A stretch of 33,728 nt of DNA from Lichenibacterium minor (GCF_004137685.1 NZ_QYBB01000042.1:1-33728), one strand, 5' to 3'; positions 22,087 through 30,951 are shown, numbered from the stretch's first letter. Numbers and translations: made by a program. The notes: generated by a model not told the origin, from the sequence alone.

Positions 22087-23316
22087 TCAGGCGGCGGGCA
22101 GCACGCCGTGGAGCAGCACGTCGCCGTAGAGTGCCACCGCCCGGGCGAGCGGCACGCGCGCGGCCCGCTCGCGCAGCTCGGAAGCGGCGTTGAGCGAGGA
22201 CAACAGCACCCGTCCGGCGATGACGGGGTCGACCCGGGCCAGCGATTCGTCGGTGATGCCGTCGATCACCGTGCCGGCGAAGCGCAGCGCGATGCGGTCC
22301 GCACGGTCCACCACCGGGGCGCGCAGGTCTTCCGGCAGGGCCAGCAGGGCCGTCGTGCGCAGCAGCGGCATGCGGTCGGACAGCTGCACCTCCAGCAGCA
22401 CGGCCAGCGCGGACGTGAGCTGGAGCAGCCTGTCCCCCGGCACCGCGGCAGCGGCGTCCTGCGCGTCGGACACGGCCGCGAGGCTGCGGCGGAAACATTC
22501 GAGGACGAGGTTATCCTTGGCGTCGAGGTGGTGGTAGAAGCTCCCCTTCGTCACGTTGAGCTCGGCGGAGATGCGGTCGACCGAGGCGCCGCGGTAGCCG
22601 AGGGTGTTGATGAGGCGCGTCGCGACGTCGAGGAAGCGCTCCTGGCCGGGGCCGCCGAGCGCGGGCGACACGGCCAGGGGCGACGGGTCCCACCGGGCTT
22701 CCGGCGGCGCCACGCCGCGCGACAGCACTTCCAGCAACCGCGCTTCGACGCGGGGATGCTCGGCTTCCTCGTAGCGCCCGATCCAGCCCGGAAGCGTGAA
22801 CAGCGCGTCGAGCAGGACATGCGTGCGCATGGTGCGCGCGAGGCTCGCTTCCGCGTCGCCGCCCGCGCCGAAGAAGGCCCGGGCGCGGCGAAACGTGTCC
22901 ACGAACCGCGCGATCAGCACGCCCCGCATCGGGTCCTCGGTGGCGCGCAGGTCGCTGAGCCGCACGATGCTGCGCGCGTCCCCGCCGTCGAGCGCCGCGA
23001 CGTTCAGCGCCACGAGGCGGCTCACCCGGGCCCGCGGGGTCGCTTCCCGCCCCGCGGCCTCGACCTGGGCGGCGAGGACGTCGAGGGCGCGCTCGAAACA
23101 GGCCGCCGCGAGGTCGTCCTTCCGCTTGAAATAATAGGTGATGCTGGTCGAGCTCAGCGCGAGGTTGTCGCCGACCTCGGCGAGCGACAGGCCGCGCACG
23201 CCCTTGGCGTTGATCAGCGCCGAGGCGGCATCGACGATCGACTCGCGCTTGGCGAGGAAACGCTTGGTTTGGATCGGTTTGCGGTCTGCGCCCGACGGCG
23301 CGGCGCCCCCGATCAA
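22087..23316 (-). CDS. Double-headed TetR regulator (two TetR units), 409 aa
   Basis: Two complete TetR units are fused. The first HTH is at about 43-64 (LSLAEVGDNLALSSTSITYY) with FKRKDDL; the second is at about 244-264 (ASVDRISAELNVTKGSFYHH) with LDAKDNL. Each is followed by a helical region of about 140-160 residues. The only available start is TTG at 23316, with GGGAG about 8 bases upstream. A single chain with two HTH units could bind one operator as a monomer, or two sites. It lies between the outer-membrane protein gene and a rightward block starting with the phosphotransferase, and may control either. Such tandem TetR proteins occur beside acyl-CoA genes in alphaproteobacteria, to my knowledge. 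Confidence 0.9.
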   Translation of the reverse strand: MIGGAAPSGADRKPIQTKRFLAKRESIVDAASALINAKGVRGLSLAEVGDNLALSSTSITYYFKRKDDLAAACFERALDVLAAQVEAAGREATPRARVSRLVALNVAALDGGDARSIVRLSDLRATEDPMRGVLIARFVDTFRRARAFFGAGGDAEASLARTMRTHVLLDALFTLPGWIGRYEEAEHPRVEARLLEVLSRGVAPPEARWDPSPLAVSPALGGPGQERFLDVATRLINTLGYRGASVDRISAELNVTKGSFYHHLDAKDNLVLECFRRSLAAVSDAQDAAAAVPGDRLLQLTSALAVLLEVQLSDRMPLLRTTALLALPEDLRAPVVDRADRIALRFAGTVIDGITDESLARVDPVIAGRVLLSSLNAASELRERAARVPLARAVALYGDVLLHGVLPAA

Positions 23317-23341
23317 CGCGTCCGGCTCCCGAGTGCGCCGT

Positions 23342-23371
23342 TTGACGATCCGGTACGGCGCGCGCTAGCCT
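23342..23371 (+). promoter_or_regulatory. Putative promoter of the phosphotransferase operon; long leader
   Basis: TTGACG (23342-23347) and TAGCCT (23366-23371) are spaced 18 bp, the same -10 hexamer as at the outer-membrane protein gene. A transcript starting here would have a leader of about 240 bases before the GTG at 23616. In the 299-bp gap 23317-23615 I see no gene and no obvious riboswitch, only short CGGCGAT-type repetition near 23426-23446. Confidence 0.4.
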
Positions 23372-23615
23372 GAAATCCAACGAGGGGGCGGGGAGGCTCT
23401 GAGGTGATTGCAGCGCGCAGCGAGGGCGGCGATCGGCGATCGGCGCGCGTCGGCGTCGAAGGGACGGTATGCCCCGGCCGGGCCGGCTTCGCCGAGCGCC
23501 CGGCGCTCCCCGTCGTTTCCGTTTCGCCGCCCTGGTGCATCCAGCCCGCCCGATCCCGCACGAGAGTCCATGATGGGCGCCCGGCGCGCCGCGATCAACA
23601 GCGCCGGGTCGCGGC

Positions 23616-24647
23616 GTGACGCCCGCCCACGACCTCGACGCCGCAGCGCTGTCGGCCTGGCTGGCGAGCCACGTGCCGGAGTTCGGCGCGCCCGTCGACA
23701 TCGCGAAGTTCCCGGGCGGCCAGTCCAATCCGACCTACCGCGTCGTCGGCGCGGGCGGCCAGGTGGTGCTGCGGCGCAAGCCCTTCGGCCCGCTGCTGCC
23801 TTCAGCCCACGCGATCGAGCGCGAGTTCCGCCTCATCGCGGCCCTGCATCCGACGGGCTTCCCGGTGCCGCGGCCGGTCGCGCTGTGTTCCGACGCCGGC
23901 GTGATCGGCTCCCCCTTCTACGCCATGGAGCTCGTGGACGGCCGCATCTTCTGGGACGGCACGCTGCCCGACCTCGCGCCGGAGGAGCGGAGCGCCGTCT
24001 ACGAGGGCGCGATCGGCACCTTGGCGCGCCTGCACGGGCTCGAACCCGCGGCGCTCGGGCTCGCCGACTATGGCCGGCCGGGCAACTACTTCGGCCGCCA
24101 GATCGACCGCTGGACGAAACAATACCGGGCCGCCCAGACGGACGACATCCCGGCCGTCGAGCGCCTGATCGACTGGCTGCCCCGCACCGTCCCGGAGCAG
24201 ACCCGCTCGTCGCTGATCCACGGCGACTACCGCATCGACAACGTCGTCTTCGCGCCCGAAGGCGGCGCCGTCCGCGCGGTGCTGGACTGGGAACTGTCGA
24301 CGGTCGGCGATCCCTTGGCCGACTTCACCTACTTCGCCATGAACTGGGCCCTTCCGGCGGACGGCCGGTCGGGCCTCGGCGGGCTCGACCTCGCCGGGTC
24401 GGGCGTGCCGACGCTCGACGCGGCGGTGGACCTGTATTGTGCCGCCACGGGGCGCGACGCCGTGCCGGACCTGCCCTGGTACTTCGCCTTCAACCTGTTC
24501 CGCCTCGTCGGCATCCTGCAGGGCGTGAAGAAGCGCATGGCGCTCGGCAACGCGTCGAGCGCCGCCGCCGAAGCTTCGGCGGCCCGCGTCGGGCCGCTCG
24601 CCGCCGCCGCCTGGGACCAGGCGCGCCGGGCCGGGGCGCCGGCTTGA
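23616..24647 (+). CDS. APH-like phosphotransferase family protein, 343 aa
   Basis: It has a protein-kinase-like/aminoglycoside phosphotransferase fold of the ACAD10/11 type, thought to phosphorylate hydroxyl groups of acyl-CoAs. GGQSNPTYRV at 34-43 is the nucleotide loop, Lys/Arg lie in VVLRRKPFG at 50-58, catalytic HGDYRIDN is at 202-209, and metal-binding LDWE at 223-226. In eukaryotic ACAD10/11 this domain is fused to an acyl-CoA dehydrogenase and acts on 4-hydroxyacyl-CoAs. Here it stands alone in an acyl-CoA cluster, so the same chemistry is a reasonable inference. It is not likely to be an antibiotic-resistance gene. The GTG start is the first codon giving a normal N-terminus. Its stop overlaps the next start. 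Confidence 0.88.
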   Translation: MTPAHDLDAAALSAWLASHVPEFGAPVDIAKFPGGQSNPTYRVVGAGGQVVLRRKPFGPLLPSAHAIEREFRLIAALHPTGFPVPRPVALCSDAGVIGSPFYAMELVDGRIFWDGTLPDLAPEERSAVYEGAIGTLARLHGLEPAALGLADYGRPGNYFGRQIDRWTKQYRAAQTDDIPAVERLIDWLPRTVPEQTRSSLIHGDYRIDNVVFAPEGGAVRAVLDWELSTVGDPLADFTYFAMNWALPADGRSGLGGLDLAGSGVPTLDAAVDLYCAATGRDAVPDLPWYFAFNLFRLVGILQGVKKRMALGNASSAAAEASAARVGPLAAAAWDQARRAGAPA

Positions 24648-25468
24648 GCGCGGCGGGCTCCGCCCCGCGGCGGTTCGAGGGGCGCGGCGTGCTCGTCACC
24701 GGCGCGGCGTCGGGCATCGGCCGCGCCGCCGCGCTGCTGTTCGCCGCCGAAGGCGCCCGCGTCATGGCGCTCGACCGGGACGCCGGCGTAGCGGCGACCG
24801 CGGATGCGATCCTGGCGCGCGGGGGCGACGCCGAGGCGGTGGTGGCGGATGCCGCTTCCGAGCCGGATGTGCGCGGGGCCGTCGAGGCGGCCGAGGCGAA
24901 GTTCGGCGCGCTCGACGCCGTGTTCGCCAATGCGGGGATCAGCGGCGGCATGGCGGGGCTGTTCGACCAGACCGCCGAGGATTTCGCGGCGGTGCTGCGG
25001 GTCAACCTGCTCGGGCCCTTCCTGGCGCTGAAGCACGCGGGGCCGCGCATGGCGGCGCGGGGCAGGGGCGCGGTCGTGTGCACGGCCTCGGTGGCGGGGC
25101 TGCGCGCCGGGGCGGGGGGACCCGCGTATTCGGCTTCCAAGGCGGGCGTCGTCAGCCTCGTTCAGGTGGCGGCGCAGCAGCTCGCCGGCACGGGCGTGCG
25201 GGTCAACGCCGTGTGTCCCGGCCTCGTCGAGACCGGCATGACCCGCTTCGTCTTCGACGGCGCGCGCGAGCGCGGCAAGGAACACAAGCTCGGGTCCCTG
25301 TCGGCGCTGCGGCGGCCCGGCCTGCCCGACGAGATCGCCCGCGCGGTCCTGTTCCTGGCTTCCGACGAGGCCAGCTACGTCACCGGCCAGGCCTTGGCGG
25401 TCGACGGCGGCCTGTCGGCCCAACACCCCTTCGGCCGGCCGCGCGAGCCCGGCCAGACCACGATGTGA
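24644..25468 (+). CDS. Short-chain dehydrogenase/reductase, 274 aa
   Basis: This is a classical SDR with coenzyme motif TGAASGIG at 19-26, NAG at 96-98, Ser149, and Tyr162/Lys166 in YSASK. VNAVCPGLVETGM and SYVTGQALAVDGGL are the usual C-terminal family signatures. Asp44 after the second strand (VMALDRD) suggests NAD(H) rather than NADP(H). It starts with TTG overlapping the phosphotransferase stop (TTGA), so it is translationally coupled. Likely acts as a hydroxyacyl-CoA or alcohol dehydrogenase in the same pathway. It is not a duplicate of the SDR beside the BVMO; the two differ through most of their length. Confidence 0.9.
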   Translation: MSAAGSAPRRFEGRGVLVTGAASGIGRAAALLFAAEGARVMALDRDAGVAATADAILARGGDAEAVVADAASEPDVRGAVEAAEAKFGALDAVFANAGISGGMAGLFDQTAEDFAAVLRVNLLGPFLALKHAGPRMAARGRGAVVCTASVAGLRAGAGGPAYSASKAGVVSLVQVAAQQLAGTGVRVNAVCPGLVETGMTRFVFDGARERGKEHKLGSLSALRRPGLPDEIARAVLFLASDEASYVTGQALAVDGGLSAQHPFGRPREPGQTTM

Positions 25469-25478
25469 GAGGATGCCC

Positions 25479-27497
25479 ATGATCTCCACCGCGCGCCACG
25501 GCGACGTGCTCGTCGTCACGGTCGACAACCCGCCCGTCAACGCGCTCGGCACGGCGGTGCGCCGCGCCATCGGCGAAGCGGTGACCTCGGCCCAGGCCGA
25601 CGCCGGCATCGTGGCGACGGTGATCGGCGGCGCCGGAAAGCTGTTCTCGGGCGGGGCCGACATCACGGAGTTCGGCAAGCCGGGCGGGGAACCGGGCCTG
25701 CCGGAGCTGTGCGACGCCGTCGAGGCCAGCGCCAAGCCGGTGATCGCGGCGCTGCACGGCACCTGCTTCGGCGGCGGGCTCGAGCTGCCCCTGTCCTGCC
25801 ACGGCCGCGTCGCGGCGCCCTCGGCCCGGCTCGGCCTGCCGGAGGTCAAGCTCGGGCTGCTGCCCGGCGCCGGCGGCACGCAGCGCCTGCCGCGGCTCGT
25901 CGGCGTCGCCCGTGCGCTCGACATGATCGTTTCGGGCGACCCCATCGGCGCCGATGCGGCGCTGGCCGCCGGCCTCGTCGACCGCGTCGTGCCCGAGGCC
26001 GAGCTGCTCGCCGGGGCGGTGGCGTTCGCCCGGGACGCCGCGGCCCGCGGGGCCCCGCGCCGCACGGGCGAGCGCGAAGCCCAAGGGGGCGTCGCGGCCG
26101 TCGACGCCTTCACGGCCGCGAAGGGCAGGGCGCTCGGGGGGCGCGACGCCCCGGCGGCCTGCATCCGCGCGGTGCGGGGTGCCGTCGAGCTGCCCTTGGC
26201 CGACGGGCTCGCGCAGGAGCGGCGGCTCTTCGTCGACCTGCTCGGCGGCGCCCAGTCGAAGGCGCTCCGCCACGCCTTCTTCGCCGAGCGCGCCGCCAAC
26301 AAGATCGAGGGCCTGCCGGCCGACGCGAAGCCGTTGAAGGTCGAGCGCGTCGGCATCGTCGGGGCCGGGACCATGGGGGGCGGCATCGCCATGACCTTCC
26401 TGTCCGCCGGCATCCCGGTGACGATGGTGGAGCGCGAGCGCGGCGCGCTCGACCGCGGCGTGGCGCTGATCCGCTCCAACTACGAGCGCAGCGCCAAGCG
26501 GGGCCGGTTCACCCCCGACGAGGTCGAGGCCGCCATGGGGCGCCTCACCCCCGTGCTGGAGTTCGACGCGCTGCACGATTGCGACCTCGTCATCGAGGCG
26601 GCCTTCGAGCTGTTGGAGGTCAAGACGGAGATCTTCGGCCGGCTCGACCGGATCTGCAGGCCGGGCGCCATCCTGGCGTCGAACACGAGCTACCTCGACA
26701 TCGACGCGATCGCGGCCGCGACGTCGCGGCCCGGCTCGGTGCTGGGGATGCACTTCTTCTCGCCCGCCAACGTCATGAAGCTCCTCGAAGTGGTCCGCGG
26801 CGCCCGCACGGAGCCCGCCGTCCTCGCCACCGCGATGGCGCTGGCCAAGCGCCTCGGCAAGGTCGCGGTGGTGTCGGGCGTGTGCCACGGCTTCATCGGC
26901 AATCGGATGCTGAACCCGCGGCAGGCCCAGGCCAACGCGCTGATCCTCGAAGGCGCGGCGCCCGAGGACGTCGACCGCGTCATGCTGGAGTTCGGCATGC
27001 CGATGGGGCCGTTCCAGATGGCCGACCTCGCGGGCCTCGACCTCGGCTGGACGGCCGAAACCTCCAAGGGCGAAACCGTGCGCGACATCCTGTGCGAGCG
27101 GGGCCGCCGCGGCCAGAAGACCGGCAAGGGCTTCTACGACTACGATGTCGACCGCAGGCGCACCCCGTCCGACGAGGTGAAGGCCGTGATCGCCGAGGTG
27201 GCGGCGCGCCAGGGCGTCGCCCGGCGAACGATCGGCGACGACGAGATCCGCGAGCGCCTGCTCTATTCCATGGTCAACGAGGGCGCGAAGATCCTCGACG
27301 AGGGGATCGCCCAGCGGGCATCGGACATCGACGTCGTCTGGATCAACGGCTACGGCTGGCCCGCCACCACGGGCGGCCCGATGTTCTGGGCCGAAAGCGT
27401 CGGCTTCGACAGGGTCGCGGCGGGCCTCGCCCGGCACCGCGACCGCCTCGGCGACGCCGGCGAGCCTTCGCCGCGCCTGCTGTCGCGATCCGCGTAG
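25479..27497 (+). CDS. Enoyl-CoA hydratase/3-hydroxyacyl-CoA dehydrogenase fusion (ECH first), 672 aa
   Basis: This is a bifunctional beta-oxidation enzyme in the FadB/FadJ/MFE-1 order. The hydratase half has both acids, Glu102 in FGGGLELPL and Glu122 in GLPEVKLG, with GLLPGAGGTQRL at 127-138. The dehydrogenase half has NAD motif GAGTMG at 295-300, and catalytic His425 and Glu437 in MHFFSPANVMKLLEVV. The C-terminal helical domains follow, and length is that of the shorter MFE-1 type. Of two nearby ATGs the one at 25479 is chosen because AGAGG lies about 7 bases upstream; the ATG at 25473 overlaps that site. It follows the SDR by 10 bp and is probably in its operon. Confidence 0.93.
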   Translation: MISTARHGDVLVVTVDNPPVNALGTAVRRAIGEAVTSAQADAGIVATVIGGAGKLFSGGADITEFGKPGGEPGLPELCDAVEASAKPVIAALHGTCFGGGLELPLSCHGRVAAPSARLGLPEVKLGLLPGAGGTQRLPRLVGVARALDMIVSGDPIGADAALAAGLVDRVVPEAELLAGAVAFARDAAARGAPRRTGEREAQGGVAAVDAFTAAKGRALGGRDAPAACIRAVRGAVELPLADGLAQERRLFVDLLGGAQSKALRHAFFAERAANKIEGLPADAKPLKVERVGIVGAGTMGGGIAMTFLSAGIPVTMVERERGALDRGVALIRSNYERSAKRGRFTPDEVEAAMGRLTPVLEFDALHDCDLVIEAAFELLEVKTEIFGRLDRICRPGAILASNTSYLDIDAIAAATSRPGSVLGMHFFSPANVMKLLEVVRGARTEPAVLATAMALAKRLGKVAVVSGVCHGFIGNRMLNPRQAQANALILEGAAPEDVDRVMLEFGMPMGPFQMADLAGLDLGWTAETSKGETVRDILCERGRRGQKTGKGFYDYDVDRRRTPSDEVKAVIAEVAARQGVARRTIGDDEIRERLLYSMVNEGAKILDEGIAQRASDIDVVWINGYGWPATTGGPMFWAESVGFDRVAAGLARHRDRLGDAGEPSPRLLSRSA

Positions 27498-27553
27498 CGC
27501 CATACCGCATCGGCGGCGCGCGGCGGGGCGGCGACGCCGGCGCGAACAAAAGG

Positions 27554-27582
27554 CTCGACGCGGCCGTCATACCGGATATTCT
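27554..27582 (+). promoter_or_regulatory. Possible promoter before the second thiolase gene
   Basis: In the 135-bp gap after the fusion enzyme, TCGACG (27555-27560) and TATTCT (27577-27582) are 16 bp apart in an AT-richer patch ending CTAAAACG. A start there would give a leader of about 45 bases to the GTG of the thiolase, defining a separate unit of five genes. The match to consensus is moderate. Confidence 0.35.
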
Positions 27583-27632
27583 AAAACGATGGTCCGGGCG
27601 CGAAGCCCGGCTTCGAGGGGGAGGGCGGGCGC

Positions 27633-28832
27633 GTGCGTGAGGCGGCCATCGTATCGACGGCGAGGACGGCCGTCGGGCGCGCGCATCGCGGCGCCTTCAA
27701 CGACACGGACGCGCCGACGCTGGCCGCCCACGCGATCCGCGCCGCGGTGGAGCGCGCCGGGATCGATCCGGCCCGCGTCGCCGACGTGCTGCTCGGCTGC
27801 GGCAACCAGTGGGGCACGCAGGCGGCGAACCTCGGCCGCATGGCGGTCTTCGCCGCGGGCCTGCCGCGCGCCGTGCCGGCCGCCACGCTCGACCGGAAAT
27901 GCGCGTCCGGCCTCACCACGATCGCCATGGCGGCCCGCGCGATCCGCTGCGGGGAGATCGACGTGGCGGTGGCGGGCGGCTGCGAGTCGATCTCGCTGAC
28001 GCTCGGCCCCGGGGCGCCCGAGCGGCGGGAAGCGCCGGCCGTCCTCGCTGCCGAGCCCGCCGCCTACGCGGCGATGATCGAGACCGCCGAGATCGTCGCC
28101 GAGCGCTACGGCGTGGCGCGCGACGCGCAGGACCGCTTCGCGGCCGACAGCCAGGGCCGCGCCGCCGCCGCCCAGGCCGCCGGGCGCTTCGCCGTCGAGA
28201 TCGTGCCGGTGACCGCCGACAAGGTGCTCCGGGACCGCGACGGGCGGGAAACGGGCCGCGACGCGGTCACGCTGTCGGCCGACGAGGGCGTGCGCGCCGA
28301 CACCACCCTCCAGGGCCTCGCGGCCCTGCCGCCGGTGTGGAAGGGCGGCGCCTGGACGGGCCCCGGCCGCCACGTCACGGCCGGCAACGCCAGCCAGCTG
28401 TCGGACGGCGCGTCGGCCCAGGTGCTGATGGACCGCGCCACCGCGGAGCGCGAGGGCCTGCCGGTGCTCGGGATCTACCGCGGCTTCCAGGTCGCAGGTT
28501 GCGCGCCGGACGAGATGGGCATCGGCCCCGTCTTCGCCGTGCCGAAGCTCCTGGCCCATGCGGGGCTGCGGGTCGAGGACATCGACCTGTGGGAGATCAA
28601 CGAGGCCTTCGCGAGCCAGGCGCTGTATTGCCGCGACCGTCTCGGCATCGATCCCGACAAGTTCAACGTGGACGGGGGCGCCATCGCGATCGGCCACCCG
28701 TTCGGCATGACGGGATCGCGCCTCGTCGGGCACGCCCTGCTCGAAGGGCGCCGCCGCGGGGCGCGCCACGTCGTCGTGTCCATGTGCGTGGCGGGCGGCA
28801 TGGGCGCGGCGGGACTGTTCGAGATCGCCTGA
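27633..28832 (+). CDS. Acetyl-CoA acyltransferase (thiolase), 399 aa
   Basis: This is the second thiolase of the window. Cys90 in RKCASGL is the nucleophile, with His355 in GHPFGMTG and Cys385 in MCVAGGMG; NEAFA at 323-327. The C-terminal motif is CVAGGMG, unlike CIGGGQG in the other thiolase, and the sequences around the loop differ widely. The two therefore probably serve different chain types. GGGGGAGGG precedes the GTG start by about 9 bases. It is followed by the CoA ligase after 26 bp. Degradative function is assumed from the neighbours rather than proven. Confidence 0.93.
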   Translation: MREAAIVSTARTAVGRAHRGAFNDTDAPTLAAHAIRAAVERAGIDPARVADVLLGCGNQWGTQAANLGRMAVFAAGLPRAVPAATLDRKCASGLTTIAMAARAIRCGEIDVAVAGGCESISLTLGPGAPERREAPAVLAAEPAAYAAMIETAEIVAERYGVARDAQDRFAADSQGRAAAAQAAGRFAVEIVPVTADKVLRDRDGRETGRDAVTLSADEGVRADTTLQGLAALPPVWKGGAWTGPGRHVTAGNASQLSDGASAQVLMDRATAEREGLPVLGIYRGFQVAGCAPDEMGIGPVFAVPKLLAHAGLRVEDIDLWEINEAFASQALYCRDRLGIDPDKFNVDGGAIAIGHPFGMTGSRLVGHALLEGRRRGARHVVVSMCVAGGMGAAGLFEIA

Positions 28833-28858
28833 ACGGCACCGAAGGGGAGGGGATCACC

Positions 28859-30505
28859 ATGCCATTGCGCTACGTCGAGCCGGCCGCCGAGGCCTACGCC
28901 TTTCCCTTGACGGTGGGCCAGCTCCTCAACGGATGCCTGCTCTCGTCCCGCGGCAACGAGATCGTGTACCGCGACCAGGTGCGCCTCACCTACCCGCAGT
29001 TCCGCGAGCGGCTGGGCCGGCTCGCGTCGGGCCTGAGCGGGCTCGGCGTGGAGGAGGGGACCACGGTCGCCGTGATGGACTGGGACAGCCATCGCTACCT
29101 CGAATGCTACTTCGCGGTGCCGATGATGGGCGCCGTGATCCAGACCGTGAACGTGCGCCTGCCGCCGGCTCAGGTGATCCTGACGCTGGCGCGGGCCGAA
29201 GCCGAGGTGCTGCTCGTCCACCGCGATTTCCTTCCCCTGGCCGAGGCGGCGCTGCCGCAGCTGCCCCGGGTGAAGGCCGTGGTGCTGATCGCGGACGGGG
29301 CCGAGATGCCGCTTCCGGGCTGTGCCGGGGTGGAATACGAGGCGCTGCTGGCCGGCGCGTCGCCCGGCTACGCGTTCCGCGACTTCGACGAGAACGCCGT
29401 CGCGACGACCTTCTTCACCACCGGCACGACGGGCCTGCCCAAGCAGGTGAGCTTCACCCACCGCCAATTGGTGCTGCACACGCTGGCGAACTGCGGCGCC
29501 TCCGGGGCGACCCGCGGCCGCGGCTTCGGCGTCGACGACGTGTACATGCCGCTCACGCCGATGTTCCACGTGCACGCCTGGGGCGTGCCCTACATCGCCA
29601 CCATGCTGGGGCTAAAGCAGGTCTACCCCGGGCGGTACGACCCCGCCACCATCCTCGACCTCCGGGCCCGGGAAGGGGTCACCTATTCGCATTGCGTGCC
29701 CACCATCCTGCAGATGGTGCTGGCGGCCGCCGACGGGCGCGGCGACGACCTGTCCGGCTGGATGATGTCGATCGGTGGATCGGCCCTGACGGCGTCGCTG
29801 TGCCAAGAGGGCCGCCGCCGCGGCATGCACATCACGGCCGGATACGGCATGTCGGAAACCTGCCCGACGGTGTCGCATGCCCGCACCTTCGCGCGCGACG
29901 GGCTTGAGGGCGAGGCGGAGGTGGCCGCGCTCATCGTGGCCGGCGCCCCCGTGCCGCTCGTCGCCGCCCGCGTGCTCGACGCCGAGGGGCGCGAACTGCC
30001 GGCCGACGGCCGGTCGCAGGGCGAACTCGTGCTCCGCGCGCCCTGGCTGACGCGATGCTATGTCGGGGACGCGGACGCCTCCGACGCGCTGTGGCACGGC
30101 GGCTGGCTTCACACGCAGGACGTCGCCGTGATCCATCCGGACGGCTCCATCGGCATCCGCGACCGGCTGAAGGACGTCATCAAGTCGGGCGGGGAATGGC
30201 TCTGCTCGGTCACCATGGAGGGCGTCATCGCCGACCTCGACGAGGTGGGCGAGGTCGCCGTGGTGGGCGTGCCGGACGCGCATTGGGGCGAGCGCCCCGT
30301 GGCGGTCGTGGTCGCCTCGGCGGGCCAGGCCGTCACGGCGGAGCACGTCAACGCCCGGCTCGACCGCGCCATCGCGGCCGGCGAGCTCAGCCGCTACGCC
30401 CGCGTGGGTCGCGTCGAGGTGATGGAAGCGCTGCCGAAGACCAGCGTCGGCAAGATCGACAAGAAGGCGCTGCGCCACGCCCTGGCCGTGGATGCCGCAG
30501 CCTGA
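28859..30505 (+). CDS. AMP-dependent fatty-acid/carboxylate-CoA ligase, 548 aa
   Basis: It activates a carboxylic acid to its CoA thioester with ATP, through an acyl-adenylate. Phosphate loop TTGTTGLPK is at 187-195, adenine motif GYGMSE at 328-333, and Asp421 in HTQDVAVIHPDG. The hinge segment RDRLKDVIKSGGEW spans 434-447 and catalytic Lys532 lies in KTSVGKIDKK. Length and the SGGEW pattern are those of medium/long-chain acyl-CoA synthetases. GGGGAGGGG precedes the ATG. Its last base is shared with the start of the thioesterase gene (TGATG). By position it is the entry enzyme of the pathway. Confidence 0.94.
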   Translation: MPLRYVEPAAEAYAFPLTVGQLLNGCLLSSRGNEIVYRDQVRLTYPQFRERLGRLASGLSGLGVEEGTTVAVMDWDSHRYLECYFAVPMMGAVIQTVNVRLPPAQVILTLARAEAEVLLVHRDFLPLAEAALPQLPRVKAVVLIADGAEMPLPGCAGVEYEALLAGASPGYAFRDFDENAVATTFFTTGTTGLPKQVSFTHRQLVLHTLANCGASGATRGRGFGVDDVYMPLTPMFHVHAWGVPYIATMLGLKQVYPGRYDPATILDLRAREGVTYSHCVPTILQMVLAAADGRGDDLSGWMMSIGGSALTASLCQEGRRRGMHITAGYGMSETCPTVSHARTFARDGLEGEAEVAALIVAGAPVPLVAARVLDAEGRELPADGRSQGELVLRAPWLTRCYVGDADASDALWHGGWLHTQDVAVIHPDGSIGIRDRLKDVIKSGGEWLCSVTMEGVIADLDEVGEVAVVGVPDAHWGERPVAVVVASAGQAVTAEHVNARLDRAIAAGELSRYARVGRVEVMEALPKTSVGKIDKKALRHALAVDAAA

Positions 30506-30951
30506 TGCCGGACGGGCGCGATCCGCTGAAGCCGCGCCGGCACTATCGCGCCTGGCGGCGCGTGACGCTGCGCTGGGCCGACAACGACGTCTACGGCCAC
30601 GTCAACAATGCCGTCTATTGGCAGTGGTTCGACACGGCGGTGAACGAGTGGCTGATCGCGCACGGGCTCCTGGACGTCGCGCGGGGCGGGGTCGTCGGCT
30701 TCGTGGTCGAGACGGGGTGCCGGTACGCCCGGCCGTTGTCCTACCCGGGGGCGGTCGAGATCGGGATCGCGGTGGTGCGGCTCGGCCGCTCCAGCGTGAC
30801 CTATCGGCTCGGGGTCTTCGCGGAAGGCGCCGAGGAGGCCAGCGCCGAGGCGCTGTGGACGCAGGTGTGCGTCGAGCGTGAAACCGGCCGGCCGGTGCCG
30901 GTGCCGGATGCGTGGCGCGAGCGGCTGTCGGCCGTCGACGAGATGCGGTGA
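30505..30951 (+). CDS. Acyl-CoA thioesterase, 4-hydroxybenzoyl-CoA/FadM type, 148 aa
   Basis: This is a hotdog thioesterase. The active-site segment RWADNDVYGHVNNAVYWQWF (about 23-42) has the aspartate and the YGHVNN helix of 4-hydroxybenzoyl-CoA thioesterases and the YbgC/FadM group. Its start is coupled to the CoA ligase stop by a one-base overlap. It differs in family from the PaaI-like thioesterase further left, so the window has two unrelated thioesterases, each coupled to a different acyl-CoA enzyme. Its likely job is to release CoA from stalled intermediates. Confidence 0.87.
   Translation: MPDGRDPLKPRRHYRAWRRVTLRWADNDVYGHVNNAVYWQWFDTAVNEWLIAHGLLDVARGGVVGFVVETGCRYARPLSYPGAVEIGIAVVRLGRSSVTYRLGVFAEGAEEASAEALWTQVCVERETGRPVPVPDAWRERLSAVDEMR

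Noticed and set aside
20511..22193. A 560-codon plus-strand frame opposite the outer-membrane protein gene
   Set aside because: The minus strand encodes a protein with a clear signal peptide and a barrel-type C-terminus; the plus frame is a shadow.
23616..24647. Phosphotransferase as an aminoglycoside-resistance gene
   Set aside because: The motifs fit the ACAD10/11-like subgroup, and the gene is coupled to an SDR inside a beta-oxidation block rather than to mobile DNA.
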